Below are positions 1 to 6,071 of a DNA stretch of 32,157 nucleotides, piece after piece. The notes beneath the pieces are model-generated. The model had not been told where the DNA came from. It did not search any database and saw only the letters and a list, made by a program, of their open reading frames with translations. Source of the DNA: Deltaproteobacteria bacterium. GTDB taxonomy: Bacteria; Myxococcota_A; UBA9042. Numbering within the stretch: the first letter of the stretch is position 1; every line of letters begins with the position of its first letter. Where the stretch lies: the NCBI GenBank assembly GCA_016875335.1, contig VGRO01000004.1, positions 1 to 32,157 on the forward strand, read 5' to 3'. Position numbers and translations under genes: made by a program.

Positions 1-1365
1 TCGGCGCCGCAGATCGCGCCCGCCACGTCCGCGGCCGATGAGGGGGCGACGGCGGCGGTGCCGCCGCCCGCGCTGGTCACGCCGGCCGCCAAGCGGCAGT
101 CGGGCAGCCACCGCGCCAACCGAAAAAGCCAGCAGATCCAGCCGATGGTGGCCGAAGCACCCGCCGCCGACGCGCTGCCGACCAAGGCCGTGCAGGTGCC
201 GGTCCAGCCGCCGGCCCAGGGTGCCAATGGCGGGCTTTCTGGTGGAACGCTGCGCCAGCGCGGCGCGGCGGCCACCGGCCGGCCGTCGATCTCGCAACCG
301 TCGATCTCGCAACCGTCGATCTCGCAACCGTCGATCTCGCAGCCATCGATAGCCAGACCGGCTTCGGTGGCCGACAAGATCGACTTCTCGAAAACCGCCA
401 ACAACCCTGCGCCCGAATTCGCCACCCCTGCCCCTGCACCGCCCGCCAAGCCCGCGACCACTGCGCCGCCGCCGGTCCTGCGCTACAGCCAACCGGTTCC
501 GCCGCCGGGATCGGGCCTGCTCGGCCACAGCGACGTGCAACCCGTGCCGTCGCCGCGACCGGTGCCCGCCCCGCCGCCGCCCAACCAGCAACTGTGCACG
601 CAGTGCCGCGCCCCCGTGCCGAGCACCAATGCGTTTTGTGGCAGTTGCGGCGCCGTCAATCCCCACCACAGTTCGACGTTGCCGATGCCGCAGGCTTCGA
701 TCCGCAGCGATCGGGTGGGCTACGTGGCGCTCATCGACGACAACGGCGGCGAGTCGGTGCAGTTCCCGATCGCAGTTGGCGAGAACCGCATCGGTTCAGG
801 CGAGGCGTGCCAGTTGCGCTTTCCCGACGACGGATTCCTCGCGCGCCTGCACTGCGTGGTCGAGGCCGACACCGGTCGCGCGATGCTGAGGCCTGTAGAC
901 CACAGCAACGGCGTGTTTTTACGAATTACCACACCCGTCGAGTTGCACCACGGCGAAGTGGTGCGCATCGGCCAGGAAATATTGCGCTTTGAGCGCTTTG
1001 ACCGCTTGGTGCCCGAGGTCAATTCCGACGGCCTCGCCGAGACGGTCGGCTGGCAGCCTCCGCGGGGTGTTTGGGGTCGCTTGTGCCAATTGGGCCTGTC
1101 GCGCCAGGTGGCCAACGCCTACTTGCTCACCACGCCCGACGTCTTCCTTGGCCGCGAGAGAGGCGACATCCTGTTTCCGCGCGACGGCTTCGTTTCGGGG
1201 TCGCACGCAGTGCTGTCGGACCGCAGCGGGCGGTCGTTCCTCAAGGACCTGGGGAGTTCGAACGGCACCTTCGTCAAGGTCAAGCACGACACGCCGCTGC
1301 GCAATGGCGACCTGTTCCTGCTGGGCCGAAACCTTTTGCGCGTGCACCTGGGCAGCCCCGGGTAG
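1..1365 (+). CDS. Zinc-ribbon protein with two FHA domains (5' end outside window)
   Basis: The frame is open from the first base, so the N-terminus is missing; a GTG at 58 is probably not the real start. The first ~190 visible residues are Pro/Ala-rich and disordered, with a Ser-Ile-Ser-Gln-Pro repeat. A four-cysteine zinc ribbon follows (Cys 199, 202, 213, 216, counted from base 1). Two forkhead-associated domains come next, at about residues 255-330 and 381-452. The second has the canonical phosphothreonine-binding signature: GR, then Ser-x-x-His, then GSSNGTF. The first has Gly-Ser instead of Gly-Arg and Ala-Arg-Leu-His instead of Ser-Arg-x-His, so it may not bind phosphopeptide. FHA domains read Ser/Thr kinase signalling; a kinase lies 28 kb away, but no link is shown. 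A PilZ gene follows 27 bp downstream, probably co-transcribed. The family is secure; the function is unknown. Confidence 0.9.
   Translation, partial: SAPQIAPATSAADEGATAAVPPPALVTPAAKRQSGSHRANRKSQQIQPMVAEAPAADALPTKAVQVPVQPPAQGANGGLSGGTLRQRGAAATGRPSISQPSISQPSISQPSISQPSIARPASVADKIDFSKTANNPAPEFATPAPAPPAKPATTAPPPVLRYSQPVPPPGSGLLGHSDVQPVPSPRPVPAPPPPNQQLCTQCRAPVPSTNAFCGSCGAVNPHHSSTLPMPQASIRSDRVGYVALIDDNGGESVQFPIAVGENRIGSGEACQLRFPDDGFLARLHCVVEADTGRAMLRPVDHSNGVFLRITTPVELHHGEVVRIGQEILRFERFDRLVPEVNSDGLAETVGWQPPRGVWGRLCQLGLSRQVANAYLLTTPDVFLGRERGDILFPRDGFVSGSHAVLSDRSGRSFLKDLGSSNGTFVKVKHDTPLRNGDLFLLGRNLLRVHLGSPG
286..360 (+). repeat. 15-bp in-frame tandem repeat, five units
   Basis: Units start at 286, 301, 316, 331 and 346. 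The first three are identical (TCGATCTCGCAACCG), the fourth differs at two bases and the fifth is degenerate. They encode Ser-Ile-Ser-Gln-Pro four times, then Ser-Ile-Ala-Arg-Pro. The array sits in the disordered linker of the FHA protein, and any change in copy number keeps the frame. Confidence 0.9.
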
Positions 1366-1392
1366 CGCGCGTCGCTAGCTGGAGGCACATCG

Positions 1393-1851
1393 ATGGACGG
1401 AACCGCGATGAGCAAGACCACGTCAGGCAAGAACGAGAGCCGTAAGTACCCGCGGGTCGAATTGACGCCAGCGAGCGGCGTACCGTCCGCTGGCGGGTCG
1501 AACCACCGCAGCGCCGACCGGCACCAGTTCGACATCCGCGTCGGCGTGGCGACCGATCACAAGCTTTTCGTCGGTCTGACCCAGAACATCTCGGCCGGCG
1601 GGCTCTTCATCGCCACCGAGGCGCCACTCAAGCGCGGCGACAAGGTGCAGGTGCGCTTCAGCGTGCCCGGCAGCAACTACGTGTTCGACAAGCAGGCGAC
1701 GGTGTGTTGGACCAAGCCGCTGGACGCCGACGCCGGAGACGGGCGGACCCACGCCGGTGCAGGCGTCCAGTTCGAGACCTTGACCGACGAAGAGCAGAAA
1801 ATCCTCAACGCTTTCCTACAAGTGCACGACGCGATCTTCTTCGAGCACTGA
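1393..1851 (+). CDS. PilZ-domain c-di-GMP-binding protein
   Basis: A 152-residue single-domain PilZ protein. It shows the two parts of the c-di-GMP site: an RxxxR motif (Arg-Ser-Ala-Asp-Arg, about residues 38-42) and an N-x-S-x-x-G motif (Asn-Ile-Ser-Ala-Gly-Gly) about 25 residues later, followed by beta strands typical of PilZ. Such proteins sense the second messenger and act on motility, secretion or polysaccharide export through a partner. The ATG at 1393 is chosen because GGAGG lies at 1381-1385 with a 7-base spacer; an in-frame ATG at 1408 has no comparable site. The gene follows the FHA gene by 27 bp. Its last codons are the first unit of a 12-bp repeat array that continues past the stop. 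Confidence 0.9.
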   Translation: MDGTAMSKTTSGKNESRKYPRVELTPASGVPSAGGSNHRSADRHQFDIRVGVATDHKLFVGLTQNISAGGLFIATEAPLKRGDKVQVRFSVPGSNYVFDKQATVCWTKPLDADAGDGRTHAGAGVQFETLTDEEQKILNAFLQVHDAIFFEH

Positions 1852-1911
1852 TTTGAGCGCGGATTCGAGCGCGGACTCGAGCACTGTTTCCAGCGCTGCT
1901 TCCAGCACTGA
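1840..1911 (+). repeat. Six imperfect 12-bp tandem repeats across the pilZ stop codon
   Basis: Units start at 1840, 1852, 1864, 1876, 1888 and 1900; a typical unit is TTCGAGCACTGA. The first is the end of the pilZ gene including its stop. Read on in the same frame, the following units give Phe-Glu-Arg-Gly twice, Leu-Glu-His-Cys, Phe-Gln-Arg-Cys and Phe-Gln-His-stop, so the last unit again ends in TGA. The array fills most of the gap to the convergent hydrolase gene. Confidence 0.85.
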
Positions 1912-1926
1912 CCTCGGCGAGCCGGG

Positions 1927-2808
1927 CTACAACAAGCCGAGCCCGCGCCGCCGGCCCCAGTCTTCCAAGCGCAATTCCAACAATTCCGGCAACTCCAGCG
2001 GCGCCGTGTGGGACCCGCCCGGGATTTCGCACAACTCCGAGTCCGGCAACGCCTGGGCCAGTTCCTTCTGGAGGCGATCGGGCGTGAAGTGGTCGCGCTG
2101 GCCCGACACCACCAGCGCAGGAACCGCGAGTTCGCCAAGGTACGGGCGCGCCGAGTGGCTGGCGACGTCTTGCAGGTAGGCCAGGAACACCAGCGGGTCC
2201 ATGCGCGCCATGTGCCGAAAGTAGGGAAGAAAATCCTCCTTGCGGATCATCTGCGCGTTGATCTCGGTGGCGAGCGCCAGCTTGTAGGCCCACTCGGTCG
2301 GCATCAACCGCTGCCAGACGTTGCGCAAGCCCTGCTGGTACTTGAGCGCCGCACCCGACAGCACCGGCAGAATGCGCGCGCCGACATCCGAGCCCTGAAA
2401 CGTGTCCAGCGGTCGCTCGAATGCGCCGCAGATGGGCACCAGCCCCGCGACCTGGTCGATGTGCTGGTGCGCGGCCTCCAGCGCCACCTGCACACCCATC
2501 GAGTGGCCGACCAGCACCGCCCGATCGCCGTCGCCAAAGCCACAGATCCGCAGCGCCGTCCAGGCGTCGCGTGCACACTGCTCGATGGTCAGGCCGGCGT
2601 GGTCTGCGGGCACTTCGGACAGGCCATGGCCCCGGTATTGCAGGTGCACCACCCGGCAGTTCCGCTCCAGCGCCGGCCGCAAATAGCGCCAGATGTAGCC
2701 ATCGCAGCCGATGCCGTCGAGCAGGATCACCCACGGTCCAGCCGCGCGGATGGGCTTGCGCACCGAAAGCAAGGCTCCGTCAGGGGCGGCAATGGCGACG
2801 CGCGGCAT
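1927..2808 (-). CDS. Alpha/beta hydrolase
   Basis: A 293-residue alpha/beta-hydrolase-fold protein with a full catalytic triad in the expected order. The nucleophile is Ser103 in the elbow Gly-His-Ser-Met-Gly, the acid is Asp239 in a Gly-Gln-Arg-Asp-His segment, and the base is His267 in Gly-Gly-Ser-His. The oxyanion strand near residues 26-36 contains Leu-Asp-Gly-Ile-Gly. There is no signal peptide, so it is probably cytoplasmic. The substrate cannot be told from sequence; esterases, lactonases and C-C hydrolases share this pattern. The ATG at 2808 lies 15 bp after the stop of the phosphatidyltransferase gene, so the two are likely one operon. It converges on pilZ. Confidence 0.88.
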   Translation of the reverse strand: MPRVAIAAPDGALLSVRKPIRAAGPWVILLDGIGCDGYIWRYLRPALERNCRVVHLQYRGHGLSEVPADHAGLTIEQCARDAWTALRICGFGDGDRAVLVGHSMGVQVALEAAHQHIDQVAGLVPICGAFERPLDTFQGSDVGARILPVLSGAALKYQQGLRNVWQRLMPTEWAYKLALATEINAQMIRKEDFLPYFRHMARMDPLVFLAYLQDVASHSARPYLGELAVPALVVSGQRDHFTPDRLQKELAQALPDSELCEIPGGSHTAPLELPELLELRLEDWGRRRGLGLL

Positions 2809-2823
2809 AGGTTGGTCCGGTCG

Positions 2824-3618
2824 TCACGCAGCCTGGGCCGCTTGGTGGTCGCGCCACAGCCGCGGACCGAGCCAACCGAACCCCACGGCGAGGTAGCCGA
2901 GCAGCAAGAGCAACACCACGCCAAAACCGACGCGCAGCGGAATCAGCAGGTACACCGCCACGGCTGAAGTCAACTGGAACGCCTTGACCGCCGGGTGTTT
3001 GCTGACCTTGAACTTGGGCAGGGGCAAGTTGCAGACCATCAACGCGGCGTTGACCAGCAAAAGCCACGGAAACACCGCAAAGGCCGCGGGTGCGCGGGCG
3101 TCGAGGCCGATTTCGTGCGCGGCGAGAAAGGCGCTGCACACCAGGGCGCCCGACAGCGTCGACGGCAGGCCCAGGAAAAGGTAGGGCCCGAGGGCGGCAG
3201 TGGTGACGTTGAACCGCGCCAGCCGCACCGCCGTCATCACCGCATAGCCCAGGCAGATGGCGGCAAGCAAGCCTGTCGCGGGTACGCCCAGCCATGCCGC
3301 GTCAGGCCCCCAGTCGGCCGGCGTCAGTTGCCGGGCGGCTGCGAACACCAGCGCGGCCGGGGCGATGCCAAAGGCGGTGGCGTCGCTGAACGAGTCGAAT
3401 TGGATGCCGAACTCGCTGCTGCCCTTGAGCGCGCGGGCGACGCTGCCATCGAGCTTGTCGAGCAGCACGCTCAACAGCACGAACCACGCGGCCAGCTTCA
3501 GGTCACCGCCAGACAGCGACTGGTGCACCGAGGCCAAGCCGAACGCCATCGCCGCCGCCGTGATGGCATTGGGCGGCAACGTGCGCAGCGGAACGGGGTC
3601 GAAAAGATGCAACGGCAA
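2824..3618 (-). CDS. pssA: CDP-alcohol phosphatidyltransferase, phosphatidylserine synthase type
   Basis: An integral membrane enzyme with the family motif D-x2-DG-x2-AR-x8-G-x3-D-x3-D intact (from Asp-Lys-Leu-Asp-Gly to Phe-Ser-Asp). It is followed by several hydrophobic helices and a basic C-terminus. The family condenses CDP-diacylglycerol with an alcohol; the layout with an N-terminal Leu-Pro-Pro-Asn segment before the first helix best fits CDP-diacylglycerol-serine O-phosphatidyltransferase, but a related alcohol acceptor is possible. The frame is open back to a GTG at 3771, but residues encoded before 3618 are Arg-rich and look non-coding, and a promoter at 3654-3681 would leave them untranscribed. 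I therefore choose the TTG at 3618 (264 residues); a TTG at 3612 is the alternative. It is first in an operon with the hydrolase. Confidence 0.82.
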   Translation of the reverse strand: MPLHLFDPVPLRTLPPNAITAAAMAFGLASVHQSLSGGDLKLAAWFVLLSVLLDKLDGSVARALKGSSEFGIQFDSFSDATAFGIAPAALVFAAARQLTPADWGPDAAWLGVPATGLLAAICLGYAVMTAVRLARFNVTTAALGPYLFLGLPSTLSGALVCSAFLAAHEIGLDARAPAAFAVFPWLLLVNAALMVCNLPLPKFKVSKHPAVKAFQLTSAVAVYLLIPLRVGFGVVLLLLLGYLAVGFGWLGPRLWRDHQAAQAA

Positions 3619-3653
3619 CCGGCAGCGCCGGCGCGGGCTGCCGGCGGGCGCGC

Positions 3654-3681
3654 AGGATAGCGCCGTTGGCCGGATTCGCAA
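3654..3681 (-). promoter_or_regulatory. Putative primary-sigma promoter of the pssA-like operon
   Basis: Minus strand: -35 TTGCGA (3681-3676), 16-bp spacer, -10 TATCCT (3659-3654). The expected transcript start is near 3647, about 30 bases before the TTG start chosen for the phosphatidyltransferase. Confidence 0.5.
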
Positions 3682-3718
3682 CTGGGCGTGGCCGACGCGC
3701 CGATTCGGGATCGGCCCA

Positions 3719-3747
3719 TTGACGGAACCCACGGTCGCGCCTACCCT
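3719..3747 (+). promoter_or_regulatory. Putative promoter of the basic-protein/HIT/methyltransferase operon
   Basis: -35 TTGACG (3719-3724), exactly 17-bp spacer, -10 TACCCT (3742-3747). The expected start is near 3754, giving a leader of about 210 bases before the first gene. The 347-bp gap 3619-3965 otherwise holds the opposing pssA promoter and the structured leader listed next; I see no further gene in it. Confidence 0.5.
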
Positions 3748-3792
3748 ACCGGCCCCATTGCGCAACCGCACCCGGGTGGGTCGGGGGCGACG

Positions 3793-3836
3793 CTGGTTCG
3801 GGACCAGAAACGATGGACTCCATCCTTTCCTGGCCC
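3793..3836 (+). promoter_or_regulatory. Candidate structured mRNA leader with alternative pairings
   Basis: Two mutually exclusive folds are visible. CTGGT (3793-3797) pairs with ACCAG (3803-3807) around a 5-base loop. Alternatively GGaCCAG (3801-3807) pairs with CTGGcCC (3830-3836), closing an internal loop and a perfect inner hairpin GATGG-ACT-CCATC (3812-3824). The shared middle strand is the layout of a switch or attenuator. There is no T-run and no recognised riboswitch core, so the function is open. Confidence 0.3.
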
Positions 3837-3965
3837 CAGTTGCTTGTCTTGTAGGTCACCCGATCGCGTCCAGATGGGCCGGCGCGCAGTTCAGGCGCGG
3901 CCGGTGACGGATCGGCTAACTCCTTTGCAGTCCTCACTCGGGCCGCCGGCCCACCAGGAGCACCC

Positions 3966-4091
3966 ATGGGCAGCGGAAGCCGCACCCCAAAAATGCGCCG
4001 CCTCGACGCGCGCAGGAAGAAACTGGACCGCATCAAGCGCCAGATTACCTCGGCCAAGGCTGCCGCCAAGGCCGCCAGGCTGGCCAAGTAG
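3966..4091 (+). CDS. Small basic protein, 41 residues
   Basis: An ATG at 3966 is preceded by AGGAG at 3956-3960 with a 5-base spacer, and the frame runs to TAG at 4089-4091. The product is very rich in Arg, Lys and Ala: an Arg/Lys cluster in the middle, then a Lys-Ala-Ala-Ala-Lys helical tail. Third codon positions are almost all G or C, as in neighbouring genes, which supports real coding. The size and charge suggest a nucleic-acid or ribosome-associated protein, but I recognise no family. It does not match ribosomal protein Thx or the AURKAIP1/COX24 type as I know them. The HIT gene starts 6 bp after its stop, so they are probably co-translated. Confidence 0.68.
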   Translation: MGSGSRTPKMRRLDARRKKLDRIKRQITSAKAAAKAARLAK

Positions 4092-4097
4092 ACAGCC

Positions 4098-4451
4098 GTG
4101 GCCGCCGACGCCGGGTGCGTGTTTTGCCGCATCGCCCGCGGCGAGTTCGGCACGCCGCTGCTTTTGGAGACCCCGCGCGTCGTGGCATTTGCGGATCTGC
4201 ACCCGCAGGCGCCCGTGCACGTGCTGGTCATCCCGCGCGAACATCTGACGTCGCTCGGCCATAGCGACGCCCGCCACGACGGTCTCTTGGGCGAGATCCT
4301 GGCCGGCGTCCGGCAAGTTGCCGCCGATCTCGGCCTGGCCGACCGTGGCTATCGCACCGTCCTCAACACCGGCGCCGACGGGGGCCAGAGCGTGCCCCAC
4401 CTGCACGCCCACCTGCTGGCCGGCCGGTCGCTGGGCTGGCCGCCCGGCTGA
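4098..4451 (+). CDS. HIT (histidine triad) family nucleotide-binding protein
   Basis: A 117-residue HIT protein of the HINT branch. The catalytic triad His-Leu-His-Ala-His-Leu lies near the C-terminus, preceded by the usual Asn-x-Gly...Gly-Gln-Ser-Val-Pro phosphate-contacting segment, and the N-terminus has the Cys-x-x-Cys found in many HINT proteins. Family members hydrolyse purine-nucleoside phosphoramidates or related AMP-linked substrates in the cytoplasm; the physiological substrate is usually unknown. The start is GTG at 4098, 6 bp after the small basic gene; no better ATG exists upstream of the Cys-x-x-Cys. Length is normal for the family. The next gene starts 28 bp downstream in the same direction. 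Confidence 0.92.
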   Translation: MAADAGCVFCRIARGEFGTPLLLETPRVVAFADLHPQAPVHVLVIPREHLTSLGHSDARHDGLLGEILAGVRQVAADLGLADRGYRTVLNTGADGGQSVPHLHAHLLAGRSLGWPPG

Positions 4452-4479
4452 CCGGACCGACGCCGCCAAGGACCGCACA

Positions 4480-5331
4480 TTGGTCCGACTTCGCCGCGAA
4501 ATCGACGGGGTGCGCCGCAACGCTGCGGTGCCCGAGCCGGCCCATGCCGCGGATGCAGAGGCTTCGGCCTGGGTTCTGCCGACCTTGGACCGCCAGTTGA
4601 CCGCGTGCCAGCAGGCGCGCGTGTTGCTCGCTGGTTCGGCGCGGCGCGACCTGGCCCTGCAGCTGACGCGCGCCGACAACTGGGTCACTGTCGCCGACCT
4701 GGACAGTGATTCCGCGCAGCGCTGGCACCGCGACTTGCCTGCGGAGCTGGCCGCGCGGCTGACGCTGGTCACGCGGCCCTACGGCGAGGTGACGTTCGCG
4801 CCGGCGTCGTTCGATCGCGTTGCGCTTTTCGACATGCTCGGCCGCTACCGCCAACCCGCGTGGGTGCTGCACAAGGCCAGCCGCGAACTCAAGCCAGAGG
4901 CGCTGCTTTTCGTGCGCGACCGCGGCCGTGTCGCCGGTCGCGCCGATCCGAGCGATCCGCTGCAGAGGGCCCTCGAACGCGGCATGCGCGGCCTGCGTTG
5001 GACGGCGCAGGGTCCCATCGGCCCGCTCGCGTTCGGACCGCGGGCGCTCGAGGCCATCGACCGCGGGGCGCACTTGACGGCTGCCGCGTTGGCCGACGCC
5101 GACAGCCTGCGCGACCTGGTCGCCGCGACGCTGCCGATTGACGAGGTGCTCACGGGCCACCCGCTGCGGCTGGCCTGCGCGGAATTGGCCTTTGGCGCCA
5201 GCGAATTCGTGCGCCGGGCCTTGGCCACCTGCGTGCACCGCCTGCCCGAAGCCCACGACGGCACCGCGGGGCTGGCGGCCGTGGGCATCGTGGCTCGGCG
5301 GGCGCTCAAGGCGGGCGTGCGGTTTGGGTGA
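4480..5331 (+). CDS. Class I SAM-methyltransferase-like protein
   Basis: A 283-residue protein. Near residues 40-110 it shows a Rossmann-like order: a glycine-poor motif I (Leu-Leu-Ala-Gly-Ser-Ala), an acidic motif II (Val-Ala-Asp-Leu-Asp), then Phe-Asp-Arg-Val-Ala-Leu-Phe-Asp and Ala-Leu-Leu-Phe-Val-Arg-Asp, the pattern of methyltransferases related to UbiE. Motif I lacks the usual Gly-x-Gly, so activity is uncertain. The start is TTG 4480, chosen for AAGGA at 4468-4472 with a 7-base spacer; GTG 4510 is the alternative. Frames that start earlier overlap the HIT gene. It is third in the operon and ends 6 bp from a convergent gene. The substrate is unknown. Confidence 0.72.
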   Translation: MVRLRREIDGVRRNAAVPEPAHAADAEASAWVLPTLDRQLTACQQARVLLAGSARRDLALQLTRADNWVTVADLDSDSAQRWHRDLPAELAARLTLVTRPYGEVTFAPASFDRVALFDMLGRYRQPAWVLHKASRELKPEALLFVRDRGRVAGRADPSDPLQRALERGMRGLRWTAQGPIGPLAFGPRALEAIDRGAHLTAAALADADSLRDLVAATLPIDEVLTGHPLRLACAELAFGASEFVRRALATCVHRLPEAHDGTAGLAAVGIVARRALKAGVRFG

Positions 5332-5337
5332 CGCCCG

Positions 5338-6054
5338 TCAGTTCTGGATGTAGCGGTCGCCGGCCCAGCTGGACTTGAAGGTCAGCCGCGCGCGCTTGGG
5401 CAACTTGCCCGCCATCGTTTCCGTGTCGCAAACGACCGTGACGCTGTCGGGTTCCTGGCTGCCGGCGACGATCTGTGGGGCGCCGCACACCTCGGATTGG
5501 TTCAAGGCCACGTCGCCCTTGGACTTGAACGTGGTGCTGGTTCGCTCCCACAGGCTGCGCAGGTCGCCGCCCTGCCGCGCAAAGAGGCCCCAGAACGCCG
5601 CGGTCTCGCCGCCGCCGGCCTTGCTGTCGTAGCGGGCCGACTCCAGCCGCACCTGCCAGGCCTCGTGGCGGCCGGAAAGCGCGACCCGGCTCAGTTGCGC
5701 GCCCTTGGGGGCGCCTGCCGGACACACGCTCATGCGCTGCTGGGCGGCGATCCTGCCGGGGCTATACGGTTTTCCCTGTAGTTCTAGGAGATAGCAGGTC
5801 GGCAGGCCGCCATCGCGGCCGTCGTCCAGGCGCACCAGGGCCGCCGAACCTTCGCTGCTTTCGCGGTCGAGCGGGTTGGCCACGGCCAGCAGCGCGATGT
5901 CCTTGGCGTTGCCGCTGAAGGCCTCGGCGGCCAGGCGCACCACGGGGTGGCCTCCACTGCCGCCGGCCGATTTCTTGCCCGCCGCGGAGGCGGAATTCGC
6001 GAACAAGACGGCGGCAACGCACGACACCTGCGCCCACCAACGGGTGTTGGACAT
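5338..6054 (-). CDS. Secreted protein of unknown function
   Basis: A 238-residue protein with a clear Sec signal peptide: a short basic start, a hydrophobic core around residues 10-20 and an Ala-Ser-Ala cleavage site near residue 24. The mature part is mixed alpha/beta and contains three or more cysteines (for example in Thr-Cys-Tyr, Val-Cys-Pro, Val-Cys-Gly and Val-Cys-Asp), which may form disulphides in the periplasm. No known domain is recognised. The ATG at 6054 begins exactly at the signal peptide. It lies 17 bp downstream of the PhoH gene in the same direction and is probably co-transcribed with it, although no functional tie is obvious. Confidence 0.78.
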   Translation of the reverse strand: MSNTRWWAQVSCVAAVLFANSASAAGKKSAGGSGGHPVVRLAAEAFSGNAKDIALLAVANPLDRESSEGSAALVRLDDGRDGGLPTCYLLELQGKPYSPGRIAAQQRMSVCPAGAPKGAQLSRVALSGRHEAWQVRLESARYDSKAGGGETAAFWGLFARQGGDLRSLWERTSTTFKSKGDVALNQSEVCGAPQIVAGSQEPDSVTVVCDTETMAGKLPKRARLTFKSSWAGDRYIQN

Positions 6055-6071
6055 GATAGAACCGTTGAAAA

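Noticed and set aside
286..360. CRISPR-like array
   Set aside because: The 15-bp units are contiguous, without spacers, and encode an in-frame peptide repeat.
1853..2179. A Ser-rich plus-strand frame starting inside the 12-bp repeats
   Set aside because: It runs antisense to the alpha/beta hydrolase and has no ribosome site; the Ser-rich start is only the repeat read in another frame.
3619..3771. Extension of the phosphatidyltransferase to GTG 3771
   Set aside because: The extra 51 residues are Arg-rich and unstructured, and a plausible promoter (3654-3681) lies inside them.
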